Notes: generated from the sequence alone by a model not told the origin. A DNA stretch of 64,000 nt from Sediminibacillus albus (GCF_900101125.1 NZ_FNFL01000003.1:310001-374000); one strand, 5' to 3'. Positions 38,439 to 48,833 are shown, numbered from the stretch's first letter. Translations and numbers: made by a program.

Positions 38439-38744
38439 TTATTTGAGTCGATAAATTTCTATAATTTCAATTGCCAGATCTCTTACAGTCATAGAGGTCA
38501 TGAGGTGATCCTGTGAATGGACAAGAATCACATTCACAGAAGTTCCTTCACCGCTTGCTTCTTCTTGCAGCAGCTTCGTTTGGTACCCATGAGCTTTTCC
38601 TAATTCAGCACCGGCTTCTTCAATGAGACGGTCGGCTTCTTCAAAGTTTCCTTCCTTAGCCTCTTGAATGGCTTCCATTGCGCTGGATTTACCATTTCCT
38701 GCGTACAGGATGATCTGAAATGCAATTTCTGTAATGTTATCCAT
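38439..38744 (-). CDS. licA: PTS lactose/cellobiose IIA component
   Basis: A 101-residue three-helix EIIA of the Lac family. The phosphorylated His is in VILVHSQDHLMTSMTVRDLA, and the metal-binding Asp region precedes it. It passes phosphate from HPr to the IIB protein encoded upstream. The ATG at 38744 has AGAGGTG 9 bases upstream; an in-frame GTG four codons earlier overlaps that site. It is third in the order licB-licC-licA. Confidence 0.93.
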   Translation of the reverse strand: MDNITEIAFQIILYAGNGKSSAMEAIQEAKEGNFEEADRLIEEAGAELGKAHGYQTKLLQEEASGEGTSVNVILVHSQDHLMTSMTVRDLAIEIIEIYRLK

Positions 38745-38774
38745 AGGTAATTTCACCTCTAAGTCTCAAGTTAG

Positions 38775-40109
38775 TTACATATTCGTGCTTTCGTTTCTTT
38801 CATTTTCAGCTGATTGCTCGTTTTCATAATATTGTTTATCCATAATCTTCAAGAATGGCCACCAAATAACGAACACGACGGCGATATTTACTAATTGCAG
38901 GACACCGCCCTGCCAGGCGTTCCCGGTAGCGAGAAAACCGCTTAATACAGCTGGTGTCGTCCAAGGGACAATAACGCCATTTGGATATGGTACAAGTCCT
39001 CCAGCCATCGTAAAGTAAGTAATAAACGTTACTACTACTGGGGCGATCAGCCAAGGGATAATTACCAGTGGATTCATGATAATTGGCAGTCCAAAAATGA
39101 TTGGTTCGTTCACATTAAAGATACCTGCTGGCGCACCTAGTTTGCCTAACTCTTTCAATTGACGGCTTCGGCCGATGAGGAAGATTCCAATAATAACTGC
39201 GAGAGTCATACCAGAACCGCCGATACCTACGATAAATGTGTCGATAAATTGTTTTGTAACGATGTTAGGAAGCTCTTGGCCAGCATTGAAGGCTTCCAGG
39301 TTCTGATTGTTTAATGCATACCAAATTGGATCAAATACTGAGTTGACAATGATTTGTCCGTGTAATCCGAAGAACCAGAATAACTGAATAAGTAAAACAG
39401 CAACCAATGTAGCAGGCAACCCGCTTCCTAGAGCGGTTAATGGCTCCTGGATTAGCGTATAGATGAAATCTTGTACAGTGCCGAATGGTGTATAGCTGAA
39501 GATGATTCGGACGACTAAGAAAGTAGACAATGTCATTGTAATTGGAATAAGTGCGCTAAATGAACGTGACACAGCATCCGGAACACCTGCCGGCATTTTG
39601 ATTGTCCAGTCCTTTTGGACAAAGAAACGGTAAAGTTCGGCAGCAATAAATGCTGTGAAAATACCGAGGAACATACCTTCCGCACCTAAACTTGCGGTTG
39701 GAATAACGCCTCCTACTTCTTCAGTAACATCTGCAGAAGTTACAAAATCGATTACTTGCGGAGTCAGGATTAAAAATGATGCAAGGGCAACAGCGCCGCC
39801 ATAAATGGCTTCTCCGCCATAATGCTCCGTTAATTTATAACCAATCCCGAGGATGACAAATAAGCCCATGATACTAAGTGTCGAAGCAGAAGCTGGGCCT
39901 AAAGCGGCTTGATAGGCAGCATAGGCATCCTCACTGATCCATTTATCCAAAAATGGAAAATTGGCAATAACAACGAAAATAGAACCAAAAATGATAAATG
40001 GCAAAGCTACCATGAAACCGTTACGTAAAGCGGTCAAATAGCGGTTGTTATTTAGCTTATCCGCTATCGGCATTAGAATATTTTCTAAAACCTCCATAAA
40101 TCTGTTCAT
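38775..40109 (-). CDS. licC: PTS cellobiose/beta-glucoside IIC permease
   Basis: The membrane-embedded EIIC of the Lac family, 444 residues with about ten hydrophobic segments. Conserved stretches are LRNGFMVALPFIIFGSIFV, FFGLHGQIIVNS and NVNEPIIFGLPIIMNP, the substrate-binding loop. The ATG at 40109 was preferred over 40145 because GGGGAGG lies 7 bases upstream and the protein then begins MNRFMEVLENILMPIADKLN, the family start. It works with the separate IIA and IIB proteins of this operon. Confidence 0.94.
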   Translation of the reverse strand: MNRFMEVLENILMPIADKLNNNRYLTALRNGFMVALPFIIFGSIFVVIANFPFLDKWISEDAYAAYQAALGPASASTLSIMGLFVILGIGYKLTEHYGGEAIYGGAVALASFLILTPQVIDFVTSADVTEEVGGVIPTASLGAEGMFLGIFTAFIAAELYRFFVQKDWTIKMPAGVPDAVSRSFSALIPITMTLSTFLVVRIIFSYTPFGTVQDFIYTLIQEPLTALGSGLPATLVAVLLIQLFWFFGLHGQIIVNSVFDPIWYALNNQNLEAFNAGQELPNIVTKQFIDTFIVGIGGSGMTLAVIIGIFLIGRSRQLKELGKLGAPAGIFNVNEPIIFGLPIIMNPLVIIPWLIAPVVVTFITYFTMAGGLVPYPNGVIVPWTTPAVLSGFLATGNAWQGGVLQLVNIAVVFVIWWPFLKIMDKQYYENEQSAENERNESTNM

Positions 40110-40189
40110 TCTTTTCCTCCCCTTTTCTTTAAACAGCCCGACCATAAATAAATATCCAGCATACGGGCTTGATTTTTACTGTAGATAAT

Positions 40190-40498
40190 TTATTCACCGA
40201 TTAATTCTAACGCTTTATTTAACACTGCTTCCCCATCAACTCTTCCATATGCCATTGGATCGATAACATCCAGCGGAATACCGACTTCTTCAGCAGTTTT
40301 GGAAAACTTTTTCTTCATAAAACGCATTTGCGGTCCAATCAAAAGCACATCTGCTCTTTCCATTTCTTTTGGTGCTTTATCTTGGGCAACTGCCCATATT
40401 TCAGCATCGATGCCTTTGGCCTCGGCTGCTTCTTTCATTTTTGATACTAGTAAACTAGTGGACATTCCCGCGGAACAAGCTAGTAGTATATGTTTCAT
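40190..40498 (-). CDS. licB: PTS cellobiose/beta-glucoside IIB component
   Basis: A 102-residue cytoplasmic EIIB of the Lac family, first gene of the operon. The phospho-acceptor Cys is in the loop ILLACSAGMSTSLLVSKM (Cys8), and the P-loop-like arrangement is complete. AGGAGG lies 8 bases before the ATG. The upstream region has a cre site and a perfect palindrome, fitting catabolite control and activation by LicR. Confidence 0.94.
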   Translation of the reverse strand: MKHILLACSAGMSTSLLVSKMKEAAEAKGIDAEIWAVAQDKAPKEMERADVLLIGPQMRFMKKKFSKTAEEVGIPLDVIDPMAYGRVDGEAVLNKALELIGE

Positions 40499-40546
40499 TC
40501 TTAATTCCTCCTAATAAGCATGATGGTTGCTGTTGAAGCTAATTTC

Positions 40547-40604
40547 ATTCTAGGTTACAAACGCTTTCATTAACACACATTGTTTTTCCGTTGCACAACG
40601 GAAA
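40547..40604 (-). promoter_or_regulatory. licB promoter region: cre site and candidate LicR palindrome
   Basis: On the minus strand a TAGAAT -10 box (40547-40552) has only a poor TGTTAA -35 (40570-40575) at 17 bases, typical of activator-dependent promoters. TGAAAGCGTTTGTA (40556-40569), a cre-like site, fills the spacer. Just upstream, TTTCCGTTG-CA-CAACGGAAA (40585-40604) is a perfect 9-base inverted repeat at about -55, a plausible LicR site. Confidence 0.55.
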
Positions 40605-40723
40605 TAATTAATCGCTTACATTTTTAACCTGCTTTCTGCAGATGAGTCATCGAGGACATAAGCTCCAGCAGAGAGACTCCTTGCAGAGTCGAATATTCAA
40701 GCCAAAAACACTATTCCTTATAT

Positions 40724-40752
40724 AAAAAAAGGCTGCCCCCATCCGGGACAGC
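40724..40752 (-). terminator. Terminator of the thioredoxin-reductase-like gene
   Basis: On the minus strand GGCTGTCCC pairs with GGGGGCAGCC around GGAT, followed by seven T residues. Confidence 0.88.
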
Positions 40753-40757
40753 CAGTC

Positions 40758-41660
40758 TCAGTGCTGCTGCTTTATTTTTTTATGGATCCAAATGGCCGCC
40801 TGCATGCCATCTCCCATCGCTATCGTCACTTGTTCTGAATGGGCGACAATATCCCCGGCAGCAAACACATTTTCAATATTTGTCATCTTGGTTCTGGGGT
40901 CGACGAGAATGTGCTTGTTTTTATAAAGTTCGACACCAAGCTGTTCGGCGAGCCGGGATCGTACTTCATTGCCACCCATTGCGATAAAGGCATGATTTGC
41001 TCTCAGCATTTCACCATCAGTAAGATAAACGCCCTTGAATTGTTCTCCTGAAGTCTCTATCTTCTCGATTTCTTTGTTTATACAGACAATTTGTTTCTTA
41101 TGAAGTTTTTCCTGCAGATTAGCAGGAATCGGTTCCCGTTCATGATTTATAAAGATAATCTGATTGGTCCAGTTTGTCAGAGCGAGCGCCATTCCTGCTC
41201 CTGCTTTCCCAGAACCAATCACAATGACCTTCTTATCAAGCACTTCATAACCATCACAATCAGGGCAAATATAAGCACTGATCCCTAAACAAGGCAGCAG
41301 GGAATCAAAGGCAGGCAATCGGTCCATCACTCCTGTAGCAATCAAAAGGGCCTTTCCTTGAAATTGCTGACTTGCTGTCTCAACCGAAAAGCCATCGTCT
41401 GCTGGTTTTTTGATAACTTTGGTCGCCTTGTCTTTGACAAACTGGACACCGAGCTGTTCCGCCTGTCTTTTGCCAATATTTCTTAGTTGTTGTCCACTTA
41501 TCCCGTCCGGCCAGCCGATGACATTGTGATAACAGCGGCATAAATTAGAACGGCCATTTTCCGCGTCAATCACGACTACACTGTCCTGGTAGCGCCCCAT
41601 TTGGATTGCCGCCTGAAGACCCGCTATTCCTCCACCAATAATGATACAATCATGAGACAA
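40758..41660 (-). CDS. Thioredoxin-reductase-like FAD/NAD(P) oxidoreductase
   Basis: A 300-residue pyridine nucleotide-disulfide oxidoreductase of the class II fold. It has the FAD motif CIIIGGGIAGLQAAIQMGRY, a redox pair in the NAD(P) domain (YICPDCDGYEV), the second dinucleotide loop VIVIGSGKAGAGMALAL, and NVFAAGDIV near the C-terminus. The C-x-x-C is CPDC rather than the usual CATC of thioredoxin reductase, so the partner is probably not standard thioredoxin. GAGG lies at a long spacing before the ATG. It is monocistronic between the PTS operon and an AEC transporter. Confidence 0.85.
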   Translation of the reverse strand: MSHDCIIIGGGIAGLQAAIQMGRYQDSVVVIDAENGRSNLCRCYHNVIGWPDGISGQQLRNIGKRQAEQLGVQFVKDKATKVIKKPADDGFSVETASQQFQGKALLIATGVMDRLPAFDSLLPCLGISAYICPDCDGYEVLDKKVIVIGSGKAGAGMALALTNWTNQIIFINHEREPIPANLQEKLHKKQIVCINKEIEKIETSGEQFKGVYLTDGEMLRANHAFIAMGGNEVRSRLAEQLGVELYKNKHILVDPRTKMTNIENVFAAGDIVAHSEQVTIAMGDGMQAAIWIHKKIKQQH

Positions 41661-41767
41661 ATTACCTCACTCCATTTTCAGAAAGCTATTATCTCTATTG
41701 TGAACATAACTGCTTATTTCAAGCTGTGAATTTTTGACAAAAAGCATTATTCCTTAATTCTGTCAGC

Positions 41768-41817
41768 AAAAAAACCACCTATACATCCGGCACAAGGGTG
41801 CTCGGACATAGAGGTGG
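41768..41817 (-). terminator. Terminator of the AEC transporter gene
   Basis: A long interrupted stem (CCACCTCTATGTCCGAGCAC with its partner ending TATAGGTGG) is followed by seven T residues on the minus strand. Confidence 0.88.
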
Positions 41818-41830
41818 ATGACTGCCTCAA

Positions 41831-42733
41831 TTATAGGATTAGCAGCATGAGCAGCGGTATTGTCAGTATGCTTAGCAGCGTACTAAGCAAAGTGGTACTT
41901 GAGACAAACGCTGGTTTTGTATCGAATTGCAGAGCGTAAATCGTCGTATTGGCAGCGGTCGGTGTTGCCGCGGTCAGTATCATAATATCTTTGACCATAT
42001 CATCTACCGGGAGAAATAGTGTTATAACAAAAGCAATCAACGGAGCAACTGCTAATTTTATCGAGAGTGCAGCCGACAGTTTGCTGTAATCTAACTTCTT
42101 TAAAGTAATATTGGCCAGCTGCATTCCTAACACAATCATAACGGTCGGAATCGTAGCATCTGCGACCATACTCACTGCCGTTTCCACTTGGCCGCTAATA
42201 TTTATTTGAACGACATTAAGTATCAGCCCTAAGATTGCTCCATAAACGATCGGCACCTTCGCCACTTCTTTCAAGGGTGAAACCTTTCGCCCACCGTTTT
42301 CTCCTCCCTTAGCAGCGTAATAGATGCCTACTGTACACATGATCAACTGCTGCATTACCATCAAAATGACCGCGTAATGAAAGCCCGTTTCTCCGAAAAT
42401 CAACAACACTAGCGGTGCTCCATAATTGCCGTTATTCATAAAAGCAGATGAAAGGATGAAACCACTCGTAGTATTTGTATCCCAGCGATTCAAGAAACCT
42501 AATAGATAACAAATGGCAATCGATACAGCACAGAGTACTGCTAAATAAATACCTAAATAGAGATAGTCCATCGTTATTTCATTTACATAGAATGTTCGAA
42601 ATGCCAAAAAGGGGGACATTAAGTATATAGCCACAGTCGAAATGGGCTTGATATCGAATTTCCAAACCTTTTGCCCGATAAAGCCAAGCGCAAACACGCC
42701 GAATATTGGAATCAGGACACCAATAAAATCCAT
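41831..42733 (-). CDS. AEC-family (auxin efflux carrier-like) transporter
   Basis: A 300-residue membrane protein with ten hydrophobic segments in two five-helix halves. The family feature FMNNGNYGAPLVLLIFGETG is visible in the middle of the first half, and AATPTAANTTIYALQFD in the second. Bacterial members export or import organic acids such as malate; the substrate is unknown here. The ATG at 42733 was chosen for AGAGGTG upstream; the frame continues to 42784 only through a terminator hairpin. Confidence 0.85.
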   Translation of the reverse strand: MDFIGVLIPIFGVFALGFIGQKVWKFDIKPISTVAIYLMSPFLAFRTFYVNEITMDYLYLGIYLAVLCAVSIAICYLLGFLNRWDTNTTSGFILSSAFMNNGNYGAPLVLLIFGETGFHYAVILMVMQQLIMCTVGIYYAAKGGENGGRKVSPLKEVAKVPIVYGAILGLILNVVQINISGQVETAVSMVADATIPTVMIVLGMQLANITLKKLDYSKLSAALSIKLAVAPLIAFVITLFLPVDDMVKDIMILTAATPTAANTTIYALQFDTKPAFVSSTTLLSTLLSILTIPLLMLLIL

Positions 42734-42768
42734 GAGCTTCACCTCTTCCTGCCAACATTGCCAACAGA

Positions 42769-42792
42769 AAGGGACCTTAAGCAAGGTCCCTT
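42769..42792 (-). terminator. Hairpin after the second GH1 gene
   Basis: AAGGGACCTT and AAGGTCCCTT form a perfect 10-base stem around AAGC. The T-tail is short on the minus strand, but the place directly after the GH1 gene suits a terminator. Confidence 0.65.
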
Positions 42793-42804
42793 TTCCTTGT
42801 GAAA

Positions 42805-44307
<1,503 letters not shown>

Positions 44308-44748
44308 TTACTTTATCGCACGCGTCCTGCCGGCTTTTCGAATGATTTGGTTGATCACTTCAGAAAAAACGAGACCGATAGCGATCGCCCCTGAAATCAA
44401 GGCAGCTTTAACAGCGAGCTGAACAGCCAAGTTATAATCGTTTTCGACAAAATTCCTCATTGCGTCATAAGCAAGCCCCCCAGGCACTAACGGGATAATA
44501 CCGGAAACATTAAAAATGATGACTGGTGTTTTATAGTATTTGGCACAAACCTGACTTAGACCTCCCACAAGAAAAGCACCAGCCAGTGTTGCCGGAACTG
44601 TATCCGTTCCCTCGGCTGCCAGCCCAAAATATAATACCCAGCCAAGCATGCCGACAAGTCCGCATTGAACCAAAGAGTTACGCGGTGCATTAAATAGCAC
44701 CCCAAATCCTGCTGCTGCGATAAAGCTTGTTATCAGCTGTTCACCCAT
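44308..44748 (-). CDS. ThrE-type threonine/serine exporter, small subunit (DUF3815)
   Basis: A 146-residue membrane protein with four or five hydrophobic segments, including GILPLVPGG-like GIIPLVPGGLAYDAMRNFVE, which matches the YjjB/ThrE_2 family. It forms the split exporter with the larger protein encoded 18 bases upstream. The ATG at 44748 has GAAGGG about 10 bases upstream. Export of threonine or serine is known for the fused relatives; the substrate here is inferred. Confidence 0.85.
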   Translation of the reverse strand: MGEQLITSFIAAAGFGVLFNAPRNSLVQCGLVGMLGWVLYFGLAAEGTDTVPATLAGAFLVGGLSQVCAKYYKTPVIIFNVSGIIPLVPGGLAYDAMRNFVENDYNLAVQLAVKAALISGAIAIGLVFSEVINQIIRKAGRTRAIK

Positions 44749-44766
44749 AAAAGACAAACCCTTCTA

Positions 44767-45519
44767 TCATAAAAATGAAATTCCGGCAGCTATCCCTGCG
44801 CCAATCGCAAAAGCAGTCAACAATGCTTCAGCCCCTTTGGACAAACCGGCAACCAAATGGCCGGCCATGAGATCCCTGACCGCGTTCGTGATGAGTAAGC
44901 CGGGGACAAGCGGCATTACAGCTCCAATGATGATCTTATCCATCTCTGCGCCAATACCGACCTGAATGAATAAAATCGAGACAAGACCTATAATCAATGA
45001 AGCCAGAAACTCAGCAAAAAAACGAATTTCCACCCACTCGTGAAAACGGACCATGGCAATAAACCCAGCAGCACCAGCCGCCATTGCCGGCACGAAATCA
45101 GGCCAGCTCCCTTTAAACATAATAGCAAAACAGCCACTTACCAGAGCTGCTGCAACTGCCTGAAAAAACAGGGAGTATGTAGGGCTGTTGCCTTCAACCT
45201 GTTGAAGTTTCTCCTCAGCTTCGGTTATAGACAGCACTCCGCTGCTGATTTTCCTTGAAATATTATTGACGACCGCCACTTTATGTAAGTCCGTCGACCG
45301 CTCCGATATTCTTAGAAAATTGGTTGGTTCTGTCCCGTCTATCGAAAAGATAATTCCTGTCGGCGTAACATAGCTTTGGGAAGTATCAATACCAAACGAT
45401 CCTGCCATCCGCTGCATCGTATCCTCGACCCGATGTGTCTCCGCTCCACTTTGCAGCATAATTTTCCCAGCCAAAAGACAAACTCTTATAATATTAATTG
45501 ACTCTGTATTAGCATTCAT
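44767..45519 (-). CDS. ThrE-type threonine/serine exporter, large subunit (DUF1212)
   Basis: A 250-residue protein with an N-terminal cytoplasmic part, AGKIMLQSGAETHRVEDTMQ, characteristic of ThrE/YjjP proteins. Five hydrophobic segments follow, with AVMPLVPGLLITNAVRDLMA near the C-terminus. The ATG at 45519 was preferred to 45582; GGGGCGATGG lies before it and the longer version would add unrelated residues. It is first of a two-gene operon with the small subunit. Confidence 0.87.
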   Translation of the reverse strand: MNANTESINIIRVCLLAGKIMLQSGAETHRVEDTMQRMAGSFGIDTSQSYVTPTGIIFSIDGTEPTNFLRISERSTDLHKVAVVNNISRKISSGVLSITEAEEKLQQVEGNSPTYSLFFQAVAAALVSGCFAIMFKGSWPDFVPAMAAGAAGFIAMVRFHEWVEIRFFAEFLASLIIGLVSILFIQVGIGAEMDKIIIGAVMPLVPGLLITNAVRDLMAGHLVAGLSKGAEALLTAFAIGAGIAAGISFL

Positions 45520-45672
45520 TTTCCATCGCCCCGCAACTATTGCTATACATGTATTATAAGAGCAATGGCTATGGAAAAACAATTACTACGGGTCTAAAGC
45601 ATGATGATGAAGACTTGGGGAATAACAGTTTATCAGTCTCATCAACTTTTGCTCTAAAATATAAATAAAAGA

Positions 45673-45703
45673 TTGACTCTCACGTTACGTGATAGCTTAA
45701 AGT
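45673..45703 (+). promoter_or_regulatory. MerR-type promoter with 19-bp spacer
   Basis: TTGACT (45673-45678), a 19-base spacer and TAAAGT (45698-45703). The spacer contains the palindrome TCACGTTACGTGA. Overlong spacers with a central palindrome are the hallmark of promoters activated by MerR-family proteins, here most likely the Mta-like regulator directly downstream. Confidence 0.8.
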
Positions 45704-45727
45704 AATCAGTGAAGGGAGGTTGAACCA

Positions 45728-46471
45728 ATGGCCATGACTGTCAAACAAGTTGCTGACATTGTCGGTATCAGTGTGCGCACACTGCATCATTACGACGAAA
45801 TAGGGCTGCTTGAGCCCGATGCTTTATCAACAAGCGGCTACCGGATATATTCGGATAATGACTTAGAGAAGCTGCAGCAAATCCTTTTTTATAAAGAATT
45901 AGGCTTTCCGTTGAAAAAAATTAAAGAAATCATCAACGACCCTTCTTTCAACCGGCAGGAAGCATTGGAACTACAACGGAAAATGCTGTTGGAGAGAAGG
46001 CTGCGGCTCGACAAGATGATTGCATCCATCGAGAAGACGATACAGTATACGAAGGGAGAAATTACGATGAGCAATGAGGAAAAGTTCGAAGGCTTTGACT
46101 TCAGCAGGAATCCTTATGAACAGGAAGCAAGAGAACGCTGGGGAGATGAAGCAATTGATGCTTCAAATCAAAAAATAGGGAATATGACGAAGAAGGAACA
46201 GCAAGCGCTAGGAGAAGAAATGAATGATATTTATAGGGAACTTGCTTCTCTAAGGGACTTGGCACCAGAAGCCGAACAATCCCAAGCTGTGATCGAAAAG
46301 TGGTATCTACTATTAAATAAGATGGGGGATTATTCTCTCGATGCGTTTAAAGGATTAGGGCAAATGTATGTAGAAGATGAACGCTTCACCAAAAACATTG
46401 ACCAGTTCGGTAATGGCTTGGCTAAATTTATGCGTGATGCTATGGCTGTTTATACAGACAATCATAAATAA
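45728..46471 (+). CDS. MerR-family regulator with TipAS drug-binding domain (Mta-like)
   Basis: A 247-residue activator. The N-terminal MerR helix-turn-helix is at about 3-70 (TVKQVADIVGISVRTLHHYD), then a dimerisation coiled coil (about 75-110) and a C-terminal TipAS-type domain from about 125 (YEQEARERWGDEAIDASNQK) that binds hydrophobic drugs or peptides in relatives. An in-frame ATG at the start of the C-terminal domain (TMSNEEKFEG) could give a separate TipAS-like form, as known for TipA. Its own promoter has a 19-bp spacer, implying autoactivation. The MATE pump on the other side of the flavin reductase gene is a possible target. Confidence 0.9.
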   Translation: MAMTVKQVADIVGISVRTLHHYDEIGLLEPDALSTSGYRIYSDNDLEKLQQILFYKELGFPLKKIKEIINDPSFNRQEALELQRKMLLERRLRLDKMIASIEKTIQYTKGEITMSNEEKFEGFDFSRNPYEQEARERWGDEAIDASNQKIGNMTKKEQQALGEEMNDIYRELASLRDLAPEAEQSQAVIEKWYLLLNKMGDYSLDAFKGLGQMYVEDERFTKNIDQFGNGLAKFMRDAMAVYTDNHK

Positions 46472-46476
46472 AACCA

Positions 46477-46513
46477 AAGAACAGGCACCACCTTTATTGG
46501 AGTGCCTGTTCTT
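46477..46513 (+). terminator. Terminator of the Mta-like gene
   Basis: AAGAACAGGCAC pairs perfectly with GTGCCTGTTCTT around a 13-base loop; the T-tail is short. Confidence 0.75.
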
Positions 46514-46555
46514 GCTTGACTGTTTCACATGAATCAGAGACAGGCAGGCAAGCTT

Positions 46556-47152
46556 CTACTTATGGAATTTCTTGTCCGTCAGCTCGAAAAATTCTCGAGT
46601 AAACGCGTAATCACCAGCCATCCTGCCGATAACGCTTAATTTGTCAGGATTTACTTTATCCACCTCCTCATAGATTTCATCGTTGATGTGATAACAGACG
46701 AGCCTCCCTAAGACAAGGCTGCTATTTCCAACCTCCACTATTCGATCCAATTGGCATTCCATTTGCACAGGAGCTAGTTTCACTCTAGGAACCTTAACCC
46801 GCTCGCCTGGCTCAGCATCCAGACCAGCGATAGCAAATTCGTCTGTTTCAGCAGGATAAGACTTACTCGTTTCATACATTTGGTTTGCCAGTTTTTCAGA
46901 GACAATATTAACAACAAACGCTTGAGATGCTTTTATGTTTGCTAATGTATCCTTTTCTTTTTCTGCTCCTCCTACAGAAAAACACAAAGTTATCGGATCC
47001 ATTGAGGCAACTGTAAAAAAACTGAAGGGCGCCAGATTACGGACCCCTTCGCCGCTAATTGAAGAAACCCACGCAATCGGTCTGGGAACAACAGCACCTT
47101 TAACAAGTTTACTCATATTTCTATGTTTAAATTGAGCAATATCTATTTTCAT
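46556..47152 (-). CDS. Flavin reductase-like FMN-binding protein
   Basis: A 198-residue split-barrel flavoprotein of the DIM6/NTAB flavin reductase family. It has RNMSKLVKGAVVPRPIAWVS at the N-terminus, ASMDPITLCFSVGG and AFVVNIVSEKLANQM. Such proteins reduce FMN with NAD(P)H or act as small oxidoreductases; the partner is unknown. GGAGAGGA precedes the ATG. The MATE gene lies 15 bases upstream on the same strand, so the two are probably cotranscribed. Confidence 0.85.
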   Translation of the reverse strand: MKIDIAQFKHRNMSKLVKGAVVPRPIAWVSSISGEGVRNLAPFSFFTVASMDPITLCFSVGGAEKEKDTLANIKASQAFVVNIVSEKLANQMYETSKSYPAETDEFAIAGLDAEPGERVKVPRVKLAPVQMECQLDRIVEVGNSSLVLGRLVCYHINDEIYEEVDKVNPDKLSVIGRMAGDYAFTREFFELTDKKFHK

Positions 47153-47167
47153 TTTATCCTCTCCCTT

Positions 47168-48511
47168 TCATCTATTTTTTTGGAATAACTTTTTCTCGCG
47201 CCATTTTCCATAACGGTAATACAGGAAAGCAAAGACGCTGCTAATGACAAAACTTATCCCCATTCCTATCGCGATTCCTTCTTCTCCCAGCCACGATGAG
47301 CATAAATATGTCAATGGGTAACGAAGCACCCAGAACGAAATGATATTAAGAACCAACACTTGATACATTGCGCCTGCAGCCCGAACTGTCCCATTCAAAA
47401 TAAAATTAATGCCAAGGAAAGGATAAAAGAATGCTACTAGCGTCAAGTATTCCGTTCCAAATTGGACAGAACTCTGCTCGTGAATGAATAATTTTATCGC
47501 AAATTCTGCTGACAAGACTAGTAAGAGTGCCAGCACCAGCATAATTACCATGTTGTATAACATGCCGTACCTGGTGATTTTATGTACCCTGTCCCACTTG
47601 CCGACTCCAATATTTTGTCCTGCCATACTATTAACAGCTGTGCCTAATGCCTGGGCAGGCAGCATGATGATGCTATCCAGCCTTTGTGCCGCACTAAAAC
47701 CGGCTACTACCGCTTCCCCATGTGAGGTGACAACACTCATAATCGCCGCTACACCAGCAGATATCACCGACATTTGCAGGCCCGATGGGACACCAAGGTT
47801 TAGGATCAGGAATACTTCGGCTTTTTTAGGCAGCTTAGGCATTGAAAAGGGAATTAGCTTCTGTCTTATCACGTAATAAATCCCGTAGAAAAAAGCACTG
47901 CCCTGGGAACAAATAGTGGCATAAGCAGCACCATTTACCCCTAAATCCAATCCGCTGATAAATAAGGGGTCCAAGCCAATGTTCAAAACTACCGCAATAA
48001 TGACAAACCGGAGTGGTGTCCGGCTGTCACCGACGGCACGCAGAACCGTTGCGATAAAGTTATATCCTAATAGAAATAAAATCCCCAGGGCATTGATCCG
48101 CAAATAGGATACAGCTTCTGTCATCATCCCAGCCGGGGTTCCGAGCAATTGCAGTATCGGTGCAGAAAAGACAAAGCCAATAATCCCTAATACCACCGCC
48201 ATTGCTGTCAAGACGACTACAAAGGCATTGAGGTATTTTCTCAGCCCTTCCTGATTGTCTTTTCCTTTTTGCTGGGACAATATCGTCAGGGTAGCATTAT
48301 TAATTCCGATAATAAAAGATAAGATAGTAAAAATGACAGTACTGGAAACAGCCACTGCTCCTAAGGCATTCCCGCCGAGTAGATTTCCTATCCACAAGCT
48401 GTCGGTAAACTGATAGGAAACTTGCAAAAAGTTGGTGAAAATAATCGGTGCAGAAAACACCAGCATCTGTTTTACTATATTACCTTCTGTAAAGTCGTGT
48501 TGACTGCTCAC
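47168..48511 (-). CDS. MATE-family multidrug efflux transporter
   Basis: A 447-residue protein with twelve membrane segments in two homologous halves. The N-terminus is NIVKQMLVFSAPIIFTNFLQ, with QFTDSLWIGNLLGGNALGAV in the first half and AQALGTAVNSMAGQNIGVGK in the second, typical of NorM/DinF-like Na+- or H+-coupled drug exporters. The start is GTG at 48511 with AGGGAG upstream. It is cotranscribed with the flavin reductase gene. The region upstream, 48512-48833, shows no recognised site. Confidence 0.9.
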   Translation of the reverse strand: MSSQHDFTEGNIVKQMLVFSAPIIFTNFLQVSYQFTDSLWIGNLLGGNALGAVAVSSTVIFTILSFIIGINNATLTILSQQKGKDNQEGLRKYLNAFVVVLTAMAVVLGIIGFVFSAPILQLLGTPAGMMTEAVSYLRINALGILFLLGYNFIATVLRAVGDSRTPLRFVIIAVVLNIGLDPLFISGLDLGVNGAAYATICSQGSAFFYGIYYVIRQKLIPFSMPKLPKKAEVFLILNLGVPSGLQMSVISAGVAAIMSVVTSHGEAVVAGFSAAQRLDSIIMLPAQALGTAVNSMAGQNIGVGKWDRVHKITRYGMLYNMVIMLVLALLLVLSAEFAIKLFIHEQSSVQFGTEYLTLVAFFYPFLGINFILNGTVRAAGAMYQVLVLNIISFWVLRYPLTYLCSSWLGEEGIAIGMGISFVISSVFAFLYYRYGKWREKKLFQKNR

Positions 48512-48833
48512 AGTTAAGACTCCCTTTTCATCGTTCTCACCTTATCTTATCATGGCGTTTTTTGAGAATCATGGCAGGTGGCTTGTTGCTCTTCTTGATC
48601 GCAAATAATGCAGCATGGCCGCAGACTAGATACACTCCTGCACAGTGACAGGCAGATTTCTCCTAAGGAACGGGTCTACGGGAGAATAAAACCCTGTAAG
48701 ATAATCTCACTTAACGACTGCCAACGAGTACAATGTTTCTTAAAATAAAATGAACAACAGGTTTACCTAAGTAAATTGAAAATAACTAGACAAATGTGCA
48801 TCTATCATTCCAATCACGAAAAGAGGCGGACCA

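Noticed and set aside
40640-40700. Possible further fragment of the interspersed repeat (GACTCCTTGCAGAGTC)
   Set aside because: Similarity to the core is limited to a few bases and no terminal sequences are present.
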